64,000 nt of DNA from Cryptosporangium phraense. GTDB taxonomy: Bacteria; Actinomycetota; Actinomycetes; Mycobacteriales; Cryptosporangiaceae. The DNA lies in contig NZ_VIRS01000002.1 in assembly GCF_006912135.1 (NCBI RefSeq), positions 186,001-250,000 of the forward strand, read 5' to 3'. Below are positions 18,364-25,841 of this stretch, one piece after another (within the stretch, counting starts at the first letter, position 1; each line of letters opens with the position of its first letter). Below the pieces are notes generated by a model. It worked only from the letters and a program-made list of their open reading frames with translations. It was not told where the DNA came from and made no database searches. The translations under genes and the position numbers were made by a program.

Positions 18364-19584
18364 CTAGGTCCAGCGGGCCAGGACCGTCTCGCCGCCCACT
18401 ACCCGCTCGCCCGGGGAGACCAGGGGCTCGGCGGCCGTGGCCGGGAGGTATACGTCGGTGCGGGAGCCGAAGCGGATCAGGCCGTACCGCTCGCCCTTGG
18501 CGAGCAGCGCCCCGACCCCGGCCCGGTTGACGATCCGCCGGGCGATCAACCCCGACCGCTGGGCCACGACGACCCGCCCGTGCACGGTCTCGAGCACCGT
18601 GTAGCAGGCCACGTTGTGCTCCGCGGCCGCGGTCATCGCGTTCGCGTACCCGCCCTCCTCGCGGAGCACCGACACGACCCGCCCGGCCACCGGCGACCGG
18701 TTCACGTGCACGTCGAGCACGGACAGGAACACCGAGATCCGCAGCCACTCGTCGGTGCCGAACCGGGTGTCGGTCAGCCGCTCGACCGCGAGCACCTTGC
18801 CGTCGGCCGACGACACGACGGCCTGCGGGTCGTCGGGCACGATCCGGCGCGGGTCGCGGAAGAACGCGGCCACCGGCAGCGCCAGCGCGGCCGGCACCAG
18901 CCAGGCCTTCGACCGCGGACGCACCAGCTTCGTCAGCGCCGCCGCGCCCAGCGCGAGCCCGCCGAACGCGACGCCGTTCGAGTCGATCCCCATCCGCTTG
19001 GTGACCGCGACGTGGCTCGGCACCTCCGCCGGGCCCAGCCGGGCGGCCAGGTGCGGCGTCGCCGGCGTGAACCGCAGCTGGTGCACCCGCAGCGGCGGGA
19101 ACGACCGGAACACCCGGTCGGTGCGCACCGCGTGATCGTCCACCACCCCGGAGAGCGGGTCGCTCGCGGTCGCGTCGGTGGCCACGGTCAGGACGCCGTC
19201 CGCGGCCAGCAGCGGCCGGATCCGGTCGACGACGGTCGGGTGCAGCGCCGGCCGCGCGACGACCGCGACGTCGACCGGCGTGGGCAGCTCGGCGGGCAGA
19301 TCTTTCCGCACGGTCACCCGGCCGGCGAACGTCTCGTCGCTGCCCAGCAGGTCGTCGACCGGCCCGTCGGCGACGACGATGACCTGGTCGTTCGGCATGA
19401 TCACGCCGAGAACCCGGTCGACCACCGTATCGCCGCTGGTCACGCCGACCACGAGGACGGTCTTCGGCCCGGGGTGCCGGGCGACCTCGGCGGTCAGCGC
19501 CTTCGCGGCCACCGGCCCGACGGCGCGGTCGGACAGTGCGAGCGGGCCGGCGTCCGGCCGGGGGAAATCTGCGTGGTCTGCCAT
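18364..19584 (-). CDS. psd: Phosphatidylserine decarboxylase with extra N-terminal domain
   Basis: A 406-residue protein whose C-terminal half is a phosphatidylserine decarboxylase, the pyruvoyl enzyme that makes phosphatidylethanolamine. Visible are FFRDPRR, SSADGKV, ISVFLSVLDVHVNRSPVAG, RSGLIARRIV and the self-cleavage site RFGSRTDVYLP, where cleavage between Gly373 and Ser374 creates the pyruvoyl group. Two short hydrophobic stretches (around residues 215-245) precede it. The first roughly 195 residues are not part of the short bacterial Psd: segments VLVVGVTSG, QVIVVADG and VDVAVVARP alternate like a Rossmann-type (methyltransferase-like) domain. Its role is unknown. It is convergent with pssA, which supplies its substrate. 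Confidence 0.88.
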   Translation of the reverse strand: MADHADFPRPDAGPLALSDRAVGPVAAKALTAEVARHPGPKTVLVVGVTSGDTVVDRVLGVIMPNDQVIVVADGPVDDLLGSDETFAGRVTVRKDLPAELPTPVDVAVVARPALHPTVVDRIRPLLAADGVLTVATDATASDPLSGVVDDHAVRTDRVFRSFPPLRVHQLRFTPATPHLAARLGPAEVPSHVAVTKRMGIDSNGVAFGGLALGAAALTKLVRPRSKAWLVPAALALPVAAFFRDPRRIVPDDPQAVVSSADGKVLAVERLTDTRFGTDEWLRISVFLSVLDVHVNRSPVAGRVVSVLREEGGYANAMTAAAEHNVACYTVLETVHGRVVVAQRSGLIARRIVNRAGVGALLAKGERYGLIRFGSRTDVYLPATAAEPLVSPGERVVGGETVLARWT

Positions 19585-19624
19585 AACTCACCCTGCGTGT
19601 CGGCTTTTCCGTCCGAACCCCAAC

Positions 19625-19667
19625 AGCCGGACGCGGCCCCAGCATATTGCCGAGGCCGCGTCCGGCT
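19625..19667 (-). terminator. Hairpin terminator after the PspC operon
   Basis: A perfect 14-bp inverted repeat (AGCCGGACGCGGCC at 19625-19638 and its complement at 19654-19667) with a 15-base loop lies directly after the last small gene of the PspC unit and before psd. There is no strong T-run, so termination may be partial. Confidence 0.6.
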
Positions 19668-19677
19668 GGTCGGTCGG

Positions 19678-19767
19678 TCAGCGCTCGGTCGGCGGAGCGG
19701 TGTCGACGCGGATCACCGCGGCCAGCGCGCAGAGCCCGAGTATGCCGGTGAGCAGCACCGCGATCAT
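19678..19767 (-). CDS. 29-residue membrane peptide
   Basis: A short frame encodes one hydrophobic helix (MIAVLLTGILGLCALAAVI) followed by a small polar tail RVDTAPPTER. Its ATG overlaps the stop of the upstream gene as ATGA (19764-19767), the arrangement of translational coupling used throughout this operon, and a hairpin terminator follows. It would insert in the membrane as a single-span peptide, perhaps a partner of the PspC or two-TM proteins encoded ahead of it. No family is recognised. Its size makes the call uncertain; conservation in relatives would decide. Confidence 0.5.
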   Translation of the reverse strand: MIAVLLTGILGLCALAAVIRVDTAPPTER

Positions 19768-20330
19768 GAGGCTGCGCCTCCGTCCCGGTCGGCCGGCAGC
19801 CGCTTCGTGTTCCCGTCCGTCGGCTCGTGCACCGGCAGGTCCGCGGTCGCTGCCTCGTCGTCGCCGGATTCGATGGCCGACGCTTCGGCGTCCGCCTTCT
19901 CCTCGTCCGGAGTGGATTCGGACGGACGGTCGAGGACCGCGGTGCCGGTCGGCGAAGCCGGGCCGGCGTGAGCGGGATCCTCGAAGCCGGCCTCGCGGTA
20001 GGCCGCGGCGATCGCGTCCGCGTCGAGGACGCCGTCGACGCGCGGGAGCTGCATCGACGCGAGGAACGGATCGTTGTACGGGTCCGGCTCGTGCAGCGCC
20101 GGCTGCGGCGCCGGCGGCACCGTCAGCGGAGACTCGACCTGCTGACGTTGCGGACGCAGCGCGCTGATCAGCCCGACGAGCCCGATGATCAGCAGCAGGC
20201 TGGCGCCGATCCACGCGGCCGGGACGTGCAGCGGGTCGCTGCTGATCATCGCGACGCCCCACCAGGCCACCGCGGCGGTGAACAGCAGCGCGAAGACCAG
20301 CGAGACGCTGTCGACGGGGTGCCGCTTCAT
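19764..20330 (-). CDS. Two-TM membrane protein in PspC operon
   Basis: A 188-residue protein with two transmembrane helices at the N-terminus (about residues 9-29, LVFALLFTAAVAWWGVAMI, and 40-59, WIGASLLLIIGLVGLI), followed by a soluble tail rich in Pro, Glu and Asp. The tail includes an ordered-looking helix pair near residues 100-118 (DADAIAAAYREAGFEDP). No named domain is certain. Its start overlaps the PspC gene stop by four bases and its stop overlaps the 29-residue gene, so all three are one translation-coupled unit. The likely role is in the envelope-stress response, from context only. Confidence 0.82.
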   Translation of the reverse strand: MKRHPVDSVSLVFALLFTAAVAWWGVAMISSDPLHVPAAWIGASLLLIIGLVGLISALRPQRQQVESPLTVPPAPQPALHEPDPYNDPFLASMQLPRVDGVLDADAIAAAYREAGFEDPAHAGPASPTGTAVLDRPSESTPDEEKADAEASAIESGDDEAATADLPVHEPTDGNTKRLPADRDGGAAS

Positions 20331-22426
20331 CGAACGACCTCCAGGTCACCGGCGCCGTGGTGGATGACCAGCTTGAGGTCGCTGGCGTCCGCCCCGTTCG
20401 CACCGTAGTCGGAGTAGCTGCCGTCCAGGCCCACACCGTTGTCGCGGTGGTCGAAGATCTGGGCGTCGCCGGCGCCCATGTCGTAGTCGACCGTGACGTC
20501 GACGTCCGGCGGGAGCGTGATCTTCGTGTCGCCGAAGCCGGTGTTGATGTCGATCGTCCGGGTGACGCCGGTGAAGTCGATGTTGCTGAGGTCGAGGTCG
20601 AAGTCGCCGGCGCCCACCTCGTAGCGGGGCAGGACCTGCTCGATCGCGAGCGGCGCGTAGCTGACGTCCCGGCGGCCGTTCGGGCCGCCGTCGGAGTTCT
20701 CGGCGGCCGCGCCGATGCCCAGCAGGAGGGTGAGGACCACGCCGATCGGGATCAGCCAGCGGGCCCGCCCGAACCAGGTGCCGACGAGCAGGCCGGCGGC
20801 GATGATCCCCAGGGCGAGGGCGACGAACGCGGCGAACGGGATGTGTACGCCGGCCGAGCTGATGATCAGCAGCACGACGATCGCCAGGCAGGCTACGGAG
20901 ATCGTCAGCCGGCCGAGGATCGAGCGCTCCCTCTTGCGCTTGGCCTTGCGTCCGGTGGGCGGGTACGGCGGGACGACCGGGGGCATGGCCGGGCCGCCCT
21001 GGGGGCCGTACGGGCCGTAGGGCGCGAACGGGGGCGTGTAGGGGTCGGCGTACTGCGTGCCGTAGCCCGGGGCGCCGTAGGCGGTCGCGTTGTAGCCGGG
21101 GGTGCCGTAGTTCGGGGCGCCGTAGTTCGGGGCGCCGTAGTTCGGGGTGCCGTAGGCGGGGCCGTTGTTGCCGGGGGTGCCGTAGGTCGGGGTGCCGTAG
21201 GTCGGGGTGCCGTGGCTCGGGGCGCCGCAGGCGGCCGGGCCGTAGGGCGGGGCTCCGGACGACGGGACTCCGGAGGCGGGGGCGTAGCCCGGGGCTCCGG
21301 CGGGCGCGCCGTAGGCGGGCGCCTCGGCCGACGGGCCGTAGGACGGGGGCTCGGGAGCCGACGGGGGGATCGGCGCGGTGACCGGGGCGTCGGCCGGGGA
21401 GCCGGCCGGGGCGCCGGCGGCGGCCCAGCTGCCGGTGGCCTTGGATGCGGTGCCGGTGGCCGTGGATGCGGTGCCGGTGGTCGCGGATGCGGCGCCGGTG
21501 GTCGCGGATGCGGTGCCGGTCGGTTCGGGGCCCGACGGGGCCGTGGGGTCGCTCACGTCGGCGCTGGAGGGCGCGGAGGGGACGGTCGGGTCGGTCGGGG
21601 CGTTGCCGGGGTCAGCACCGAAGATCGCGCCGCTCGGCGCGGTCGGCGATCCGCCCCCGCCAGGTCCACCCCCGCCAGGTCCACCCCCGCCGGGGCCGCC
21701 GGGGCCGCCGGGGGCGGTCGGGCCGCCGGGGGCGGGGGGCCAGCCGGGGGGTGGGGGGTAGCTGCCTGGGCCGGCGGCGGTCGCGCCGACCGGGGCCGGC
21801 GGGTAGCTGTGGTGCTGGCCGGTGCGTCGGAGCAGCATCATCCCTCCGATGAGGCAGGCCGCGAGCAGCAGCGTCGACGGGAGCCCGTTCGAGAACGACG
21901 CGACGAGCACGATCGCGGCCAGCGCGATCAGCCCGACGGTCGCGGCCGGCGAGGTCCCGGAGCGCCCGCGTCCGAGCAGCGACTCCAGCGGCGAAGCGGG
22001 CTCGTCGTCCACCGGCAACACGATCCACGCCACCAGGTAGAGCAGCGCACCGACGCCGCCGAAGAACACCAGCACGGTGAGGATGACCCGGAACAGGATC
22101 GGGTCGGTCCCGGTGGTGCGGCCGAGTCCGGCGCACACCCCGGCGATGACCTTCCCCTGCTTCGTCCGCGTCAGCGACCGGTACCGGTTCCAGGCGGACC
22201 CGTGCCCGGGCCCGGCGCCCCAGGGCGCGCCCGGAGGCGGCGGTGCGCCACCACCCGGCGGCGGAGGAGTCGGTCCCGAGGGCGGAGTCGGCCCGGCGGA
22301 CGGGGGCGTGGGCCCGGCGGACGGCGTCGACCCGGCTGATGCGGAGTCCGACGCCGCGGCGGAGCCGCTGGGCGAGGTGGAGCCGGTTTCCGGCGTTGGC
22401 TCGCGATGGGGGTCGAGGCTGTCCAT
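20327..22426 (-). CDS. PspC-domain/LiaF-like envelope stress protein
   Basis: A 699-residue membrane protein. After a Pro/Ser-rich N-terminus, a PspC domain lies at about residues 83-145 (LTRTKQGKVIAGVCAGLG, then FFGGVGALLYLVAWIVLP). Two further hydrophobic helices follow, then a very long low-complexity stretch with APNYGAPNYG-type repeats, more helices near residues 510-580, and a C-terminal beta-rich domain with GAGDFDLDLSNIDFTG, NTGFGDTKITLPPDVDV and GAGDLEVV, the repetitive-strand pattern of LiaF/DUF4097-like (toastrack) domains. Family members sense cell-envelope stress and act with a histidine kinase. It is divergent from a PspC-fused histidine kinase and its response regulator, so the two units form one signalling module. 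Confidence 0.9.
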   Translation of the reverse strand: MDSLDPHREPTPETGSTSPSGSAAASDSASAGSTPSAGPTPPSAGPTPPSGPTPPPPGGGAPPPPGAPWGAGPGHGSAWNRYRSLTRTKQGKVIAGVCAGLGRTTGTDPILFRVILTVLVFFGGVGALLYLVAWIVLPVDDEPASPLESLLGRGRSGTSPAATVGLIALAAIVLVASFSNGLPSTLLLAACLIGGMMLLRRTGQHHSYPPAPVGATAAGPGSYPPPPGWPPAPGGPTAPGGPGGPGGGGPGGGGPGGGGSPTAPSGAIFGADPGNAPTDPTVPSAPSSADVSDPTAPSGPEPTGTASATTGAASATTGTASTATGTASKATGSWAAAGAPAGSPADAPVTAPIPPSAPEPPSYGPSAEAPAYGAPAGAPGYAPASGVPSSGAPPYGPAACGAPSHGTPTYGTPTYGTPGNNGPAYGTPNYGAPNYGAPNYGTPGYNATAYGAPGYGTQYADPYTPPFAPYGPYGPQGGPAMPPVVPPYPPTGRKAKRKRERSILGRLTISVACLAIVVLLIISSAGVHIPFAAFVALALGIIAAGLLVGTWFGRARWLIPIGVVLTLLLGIGAAAENSDGGPNGRRDVSYAPLAIEQVLPRYEVGAGDFDLDLSNIDFTGVTRTIDINTGFGDTKITLPPDVDVTVDYDMGAGDAQIFDHRDNGVGLDGSYSDYGANGADASDLKLVIHHGAGDLEVVR

Positions 22427-22568
22427 GGCATCGATACTCTCGGCCGGGAGGCTCCCGGACCATCGGGCACGACCCTGACCGGACCCTGATTCGCCCGGGG
22501 CCGGGATCTCGGGGAAGCTCCCCGTGGTCAGCGAGCCCGGTTGATGTGACGATCGGAGACGTCAACCT
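22427..22568. promoter_or_regulatory. Divergent PspC/kinase promoter region with direct repeat
   Basis: GACCCTGA occurs twice, at 22471-22478 and 22482-22489, exactly 11 bp apart, one helical turn. This tandem half-site in the 142-bp gap between the two PspC-containing genes is a plausible binding site for the LuxR-type regulator encoded downstream, allowing autoregulation. Promoter boxes are not clear. Confidence 0.45.
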
Positions 22569-24230
22569 GTGAACCCGGGAGGAACGATCACTACGCCAGC
22601 CCACCGCGGGCCCGGCGCCGGCCCCGCCGAGGCCCCTCCCGCGCCCCAGTCCACGCCCACTGCCGCGTACGCCGACGCGCCGTACGCGGAGCCCCCGTAC
22701 GCCGACGCGCCCTATGCCGACGCGCAGCGTCTGGCCGCGCAGTACCTCGCCGCGGCCCAGCAGGCCGCCGCCGAGCGCACCCGCTCCGCGGAAGAGATGC
22801 GCGAGGCCGCCGCCCGGATCGCCGCCAAGCACTCCGACGCGGCCCGCCGCAACGCCGAGAAAGCCTCGGCCCGCCACCTGGCCACGCACGGCGCGGCGGC
22901 CGAGCGGGCCGCGGCCGCCGCCCGCAAGGTGGCCGCCGCCGCGACCCGCGCGGCCACCGGCGTCACCGTTCCCGGCGCCCCGGCGGCCCCGCCCGGGTTC
23001 GTCGAGTCGGGCCTGTCGACGGCCTCCGGCGTGCCGATCCGCCGGCTCTACCGGCGGACCGACGACCGCGTGCTCGGCGGAGTCGCGTCCGGTATCGCCG
23101 AGCACGTCGGCGCCCGGCCGCTCGTCGTCCGGCTCGTGTTCCTCGTGCTGCTGGCGTTCGGCGGCCTCGGTGCGGTGCTCTACGCGGTGTTCTGGGCCGT
23201 GCTGGCGATCGACCCGGCCGCCGAGCAGCGCGGCCGCCGCCGCGACACCGGGCAGCTGGTCGCGTTCGTCGTGTTCGGCCTGGGCATCATCGTCGTGCTG
23301 CTCGGCGTCGGCGGGAACAGCCAGCTGGTGCTGGTCTGGTGTCTGGGCGTCGTCGCGGTCGGGGCCGCGCTGGTCTGGCGCCGGGCCGACCCGGTCCAGC
23401 GGCAGCGCTGGGTCGCGGCCGCGCCGCAGGTGCCGTGGCTCGGGCCGGTGCTGGCCGGTGGCCGCGGAATGATGGCGGTCCGGCTGCTCGGTGGCGGCGT
23501 CCTGGTGATGGTCGGGCTGGTCGGCTTCCTCGTCTTCTCCGGCGAGTGGGAGTCGGTCCGCGACGGTCTGCTGTTCGGCGGCGTGCTGCTGGCCGGCGTC
23601 GCTCTGGTGCTGGCGCCCTGGCTGGCGCAGATCATCATCGAGCTGCGCGCCGAGCGCAGCGAGCGCATCCGCTCGCAGGAGCGGGCCGAGATCGCGGCGA
23701 TGGTCCACGACCAGGTGCTGCACACGCTGGCGCTGATCCAGCGCCGGTCGGCCGACCCGCGCGAGGTGGCCCGGCTGGCCCGCGGTCAGGAGCGCTCGCT
23801 GCGCAACTGGCTGTACAAGCCGACCGCGTCCGCGGCCGAGCGGATCGGGGCCGCCCTGGAGGAGGCCGCGGCCGAGGTCGAGGACGCGTTCGCGGTGAGC
23901 GTCGACGCGGTCGTCGTCGGCGACTGTGCGCTCGACCCGGGGCTGACCGCGCTGGTCCAGGCGTCCCGCGAGGCTTTGGTCAACGCGGGCAAGCACGCCG
24001 GGGTAGCGTCCGTGTCGCTGTACGCCGAGATCGAGCCCGACCAGGTCAGCGTTTTCATCCGGGACCGCGGCCGGGGCTTCGACCCGAAGGACGTGGACGA
24101 CGACCGGCACGGCGTGCGCGGCTCGATCCTCGGCCGGATGGAGCGGCACGGTGGTAAGGCAGAGATCCGGAGCAGCCCGGGCAGCGGTACCGAGGTCCGG
24201 CTGACGATGAAACGCACGAACGGTGACTGA
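22569..24230 (+). CDS. PspC-domain sensor histidine kinase
   Basis: A 553-residue kinase of the NarL/LiaS type. An Ala-rich helical region (residues 45-130) precedes a PspC domain at about 155-215 (RRTDDRVLGGVASGIAEHVG, FGGLGAVLYAVFWAVLAID); three further membrane helices run to about residue 355. The dimerisation/phosphoacceptor segment is EIAAMVHDQVLHTLALIQ with His380, and the HATPase has EALVNAGKHAG (N box), DRGRGFDPKD (G1) and GSGTEVRLTMKR at the end. It presumably senses envelope stress through the PspC region and phosphorylates the LuxR-type regulator encoded immediately after. GTG 22569 follows GGAGAC. The rich alanine N-terminus is unusual. Confidence 0.93.
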   Translation: MNPGGTITTPAHRGPGAGPAEAPPAPQSTPTAAYADAPYAEPPYADAPYADAQRLAAQYLAAAQQAAAERTRSAEEMREAAARIAAKHSDAARRNAEKASARHLATHGAAAERAAAAARKVAAAATRAATGVTVPGAPAAPPGFVESGLSTASGVPIRRLYRRTDDRVLGGVASGIAEHVGARPLVVRLVFLVLLAFGGLGAVLYAVFWAVLAIDPAAEQRGRRRDTGQLVAFVVFGLGIIVVLLGVGGNSQLVLVWCLGVVAVGAALVWRRADPVQRQRWVAAAPQVPWLGPVLAGGRGMMAVRLLGGGVLVMVGLVGFLVFSGEWESVRDGLLFGGVLLAGVALVLAPWLAQIIIELRAERSERIRSQERAEIAAMVHDQVLHTLALIQRRSADPREVARLARGQERSLRNWLYKPTASAAERIGAALEEAAAEVEDAFAVSVDAVVVGDCALDPGLTALVQASREALVNAGKHAGVASVSLYAEIEPDQVSVFIRDRGRGFDPKDVDDDRHGVRGSILGRMERHGGKAEIRSSPGSGTEVRLTMKRTNGD

Positions 24231-24231
24231 C

Positions 24232-24888
24232 ATGACGACGCCAACTGACGCCCGGGTCCGGGTCGTCCTGGTCGACGACCACGGGATGTTCCGGGCCGGG
24301 GTCCGGGCCGAGCTCGGTGGATCGGTCGAGGTCGTGGGGGAGGCCAGTACGGTGCCCCAGGCGGTGTCGGTGATCACCGCGCTCACCCCCGACGTCGTGC
24401 TGCTCGACGTCCATATGCCTGATGGTGGTGGCCGAGCCGTCCTCGAGGCCATCCGTCCGACGTTGCCGCAGGTGAAGTTCTTGGCTCTGAGCGTGTCGGA
24501 CGCGGCCGAGGACGTGATCGGTCTGATCCGGGCCGGAGCCCGGGGCTACGTGACCAAGACGATCGCGGCGGACGAACTGGCCGACGCGGTGAAGCGGGTC
24601 GCCGACGGGGACGCGGTGTTCTCGCCGCGGCTGGCCGGGTTCGTGCTGGACGCGTTCACGCAGCGGCCGGAGACCGTGGTGCGGGATCCGGAGCTCGACC
24701 TGCTGACGAACCGCGAGCGCGAGGTGCTCCGTTTACTCGCCCGCGGCTACGCGTACAAAGAGATCGCGTCGGAGCTGTTCATCAGCGTCAAGACGGTAGA
24801 GACGCACGTGTCGTCCGTCCTCCGCAAACTCCAGATGAGCAACCGCTACGAACTCTCCAGGTGGGCCGTCGACCGGCGGCTCATCTGA
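24232..24888 (+). CDS. LuxR/NarL-family response regulator
   Basis: A 218-residue response regulator. The receiver domain has VVLVDDHGMFRAGV with the acidic pair, the phosphorylated Asp in VLLDVHMPDGGG, and the conserved Lys in YVTKTI. The C-terminal LuxR helix-turn-helix is LTNREREVLRLLARG followed by KEIASELFISVKTVETHVSSVLRKL, split here for length. Translation begins at ATG 24232 or at GTG 24223, overlapping the kinase stop. It is the cognate partner of the PspC kinase. It carries a rare TTA leucine codon at 24733, one of few in the window, and is followed by a strong terminator. Confidence 0.95.
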   Translation: MTTPTDARVRVVLVDDHGMFRAGVRAELGGSVEVVGEASTVPQAVSVITALTPDVVLLDVHMPDGGGRAVLEAIRPTLPQVKFLALSVSDAAEDVIGLIRAGARGYVTKTIAADELADAVKRVADGDAVFSPRLAGFVLDAFTQRPETVVRDPELDLLTNREREVLRLLARGYAYKEIASELFISVKTVETHVSSVLRKLQMSNRYELSRWAVDRRLI

Positions 24889-24895
24889 AACAGCA

Positions 24896-24927
24896 CGAAG
24901 GCCCGCGCACAACTGCGCGGGCCTTCG
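24896..24927. terminator. Bidirectional terminator, regulator/PadR
   Basis: A 14-bp stem (CGAAGGCCCGCGCA at 24896-24909 with its complement at 24914-24927, four-base loop) lies between the convergent response-regulator and PadR genes. T-runs are short. Confidence 0.8.
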
Positions 24928-24935
24928 CTGTCTGA

Positions 24936-25541
24936 TCACTCCGACTCGGCGAGCAGGCCGTACAGGCGACGGCGGGCCTCGGTGAGGATCTCCACCGCCT
25001 TCTGCCGCTGCTCCTCCGTGCCTACCTGGGCCACCTGGCCGGCGGCCTGGACCACCGGGCCGATCGCCTGGTGCAGGTCGATCACGCTCTGCTCGACGCC
25101 CTCGGACGCCTGCGCCCACGGAGCCGGCTGCTCGGCCAGCGCGTCGGCCTCGGCGCGGCCACTGTCGGTGAGCGAGACGAGACGCTTCCCGTCGGTCTCC
25201 TCGATCGTGACCAGCCCCTCGTCCTCCATCAGCTGGAGAGCGGGGTAGAGCGAGCCCGGGCTCGGCCGCCACATTCCGTTACTGCGCTCGGCGATCTCGC
25301 CGATCATCTCGTAACCGTGCATCGGCCGCTCGCGGAGCAGGACCAGAACAGCGGCGCGGACGTTGCCACGCCGGCCCCGACGCCCGCCCCGGCCGTGCGG
25401 GCCGAACGGACCACCGAAACCCGGACCCCCCGGACCGAAGCCCGGACCCCCGGGCGGAAACGGCGGCGGACCGCCGAAACCGGGAAAGAAACCATGCCGA
25501 CCACGGCCACGGCCGCGGTGCTCATGAGGTGTGCGGTACAT
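24936..25541 (-). CDS. PadR-family transcriptional regulator
   Basis: A 201-residue regulator. The first 60 residues are a Gly/Pro/Arg/His-rich extension (FGGPPPFPPGGPGFGPGG) unlike the ordered domain that follows. The PadR winged helix runs from about 62: VRAAVLVLLRERPMHGYEMIGEI, SPGSLYPALQLMEDEGLV and the wing GKRLVSLTDSGR. A C-terminal helical dimerisation part follows (VEQSVIDLHQAIG and onward). PadR proteins repress their own or neighbouring transporter and detoxification genes; no target lies adjacent, so autoregulation through the palindromic promoter is the visible option. ATG 25541 follows GGAGGCACTC. Confidence 0.9.
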   Translation of the reverse strand: MYRTPHEHRGRGRGRHGFFPGFGGPPPFPPGGPGFGPGGPGFGGPFGPHGRGGRRGRRGNVRAAVLVLLRERPMHGYEMIGEIAERSNGMWRPSPGSLYPALQLMEDEGLVTIEETDGKRLVSLTDSGRAEADALAEQPAPWAQASEGVEQSVIDLHQAIGPVVQAAGQVAQVGTEEQRQKAVEILTEARRRLYGLLAESE

Positions 25542-25566
25542 GAGTGCCTCCTGTGTAGATGTAGTA

Positions 25567-25607
25567 CCGATGCACTAACGATATATCGGAAACACATCGA
25601 CACGCAA
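25567..25607 (-). promoter_or_regulatory. padR promoter with overlapping palindrome
   Basis: On the minus strand TTGCGT (25607-25602) and TATCGT (25583-25578) are 18 bp apart. A perfect palindrome CGATATATCG (25579-25588) covers the -10 box, and CCGAT/ATCGG arms at 25567-25571 and 25585-25589 extend the symmetry. This fits PadR autorepression; it is inferred, not shown. Confidence 0.55.
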
Positions 25608-25841
25608 GCCCCAGCGAGATCAACTAGTTAGCCGGGCTCGGCCTAACGGCCCATCCGGAGCCGCCGCATCGGATCGGACGCCCCACCGGGGGCCCCAAAG
25701 GGCTGTTTGGCCGCATACCATCGGTACATCTCGCTTTCCTGTCTCGGCGACCGACTGGGGGTGATCGCTCACTATGTCGACGCATCTCGTTGACAACGGC
25801 TGGGCGTCAAATGGCCGCTGCTGTCCTGGGCGGGCCGAGGC

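Noticed and set aside
21612-24452. Very long open frame on the minus strand across the PspC/kinase divergence
   Set aside because: It is antisense to a well-supported kinase and out of phase with the PspC gene; long shadows are expected at this G+C content.
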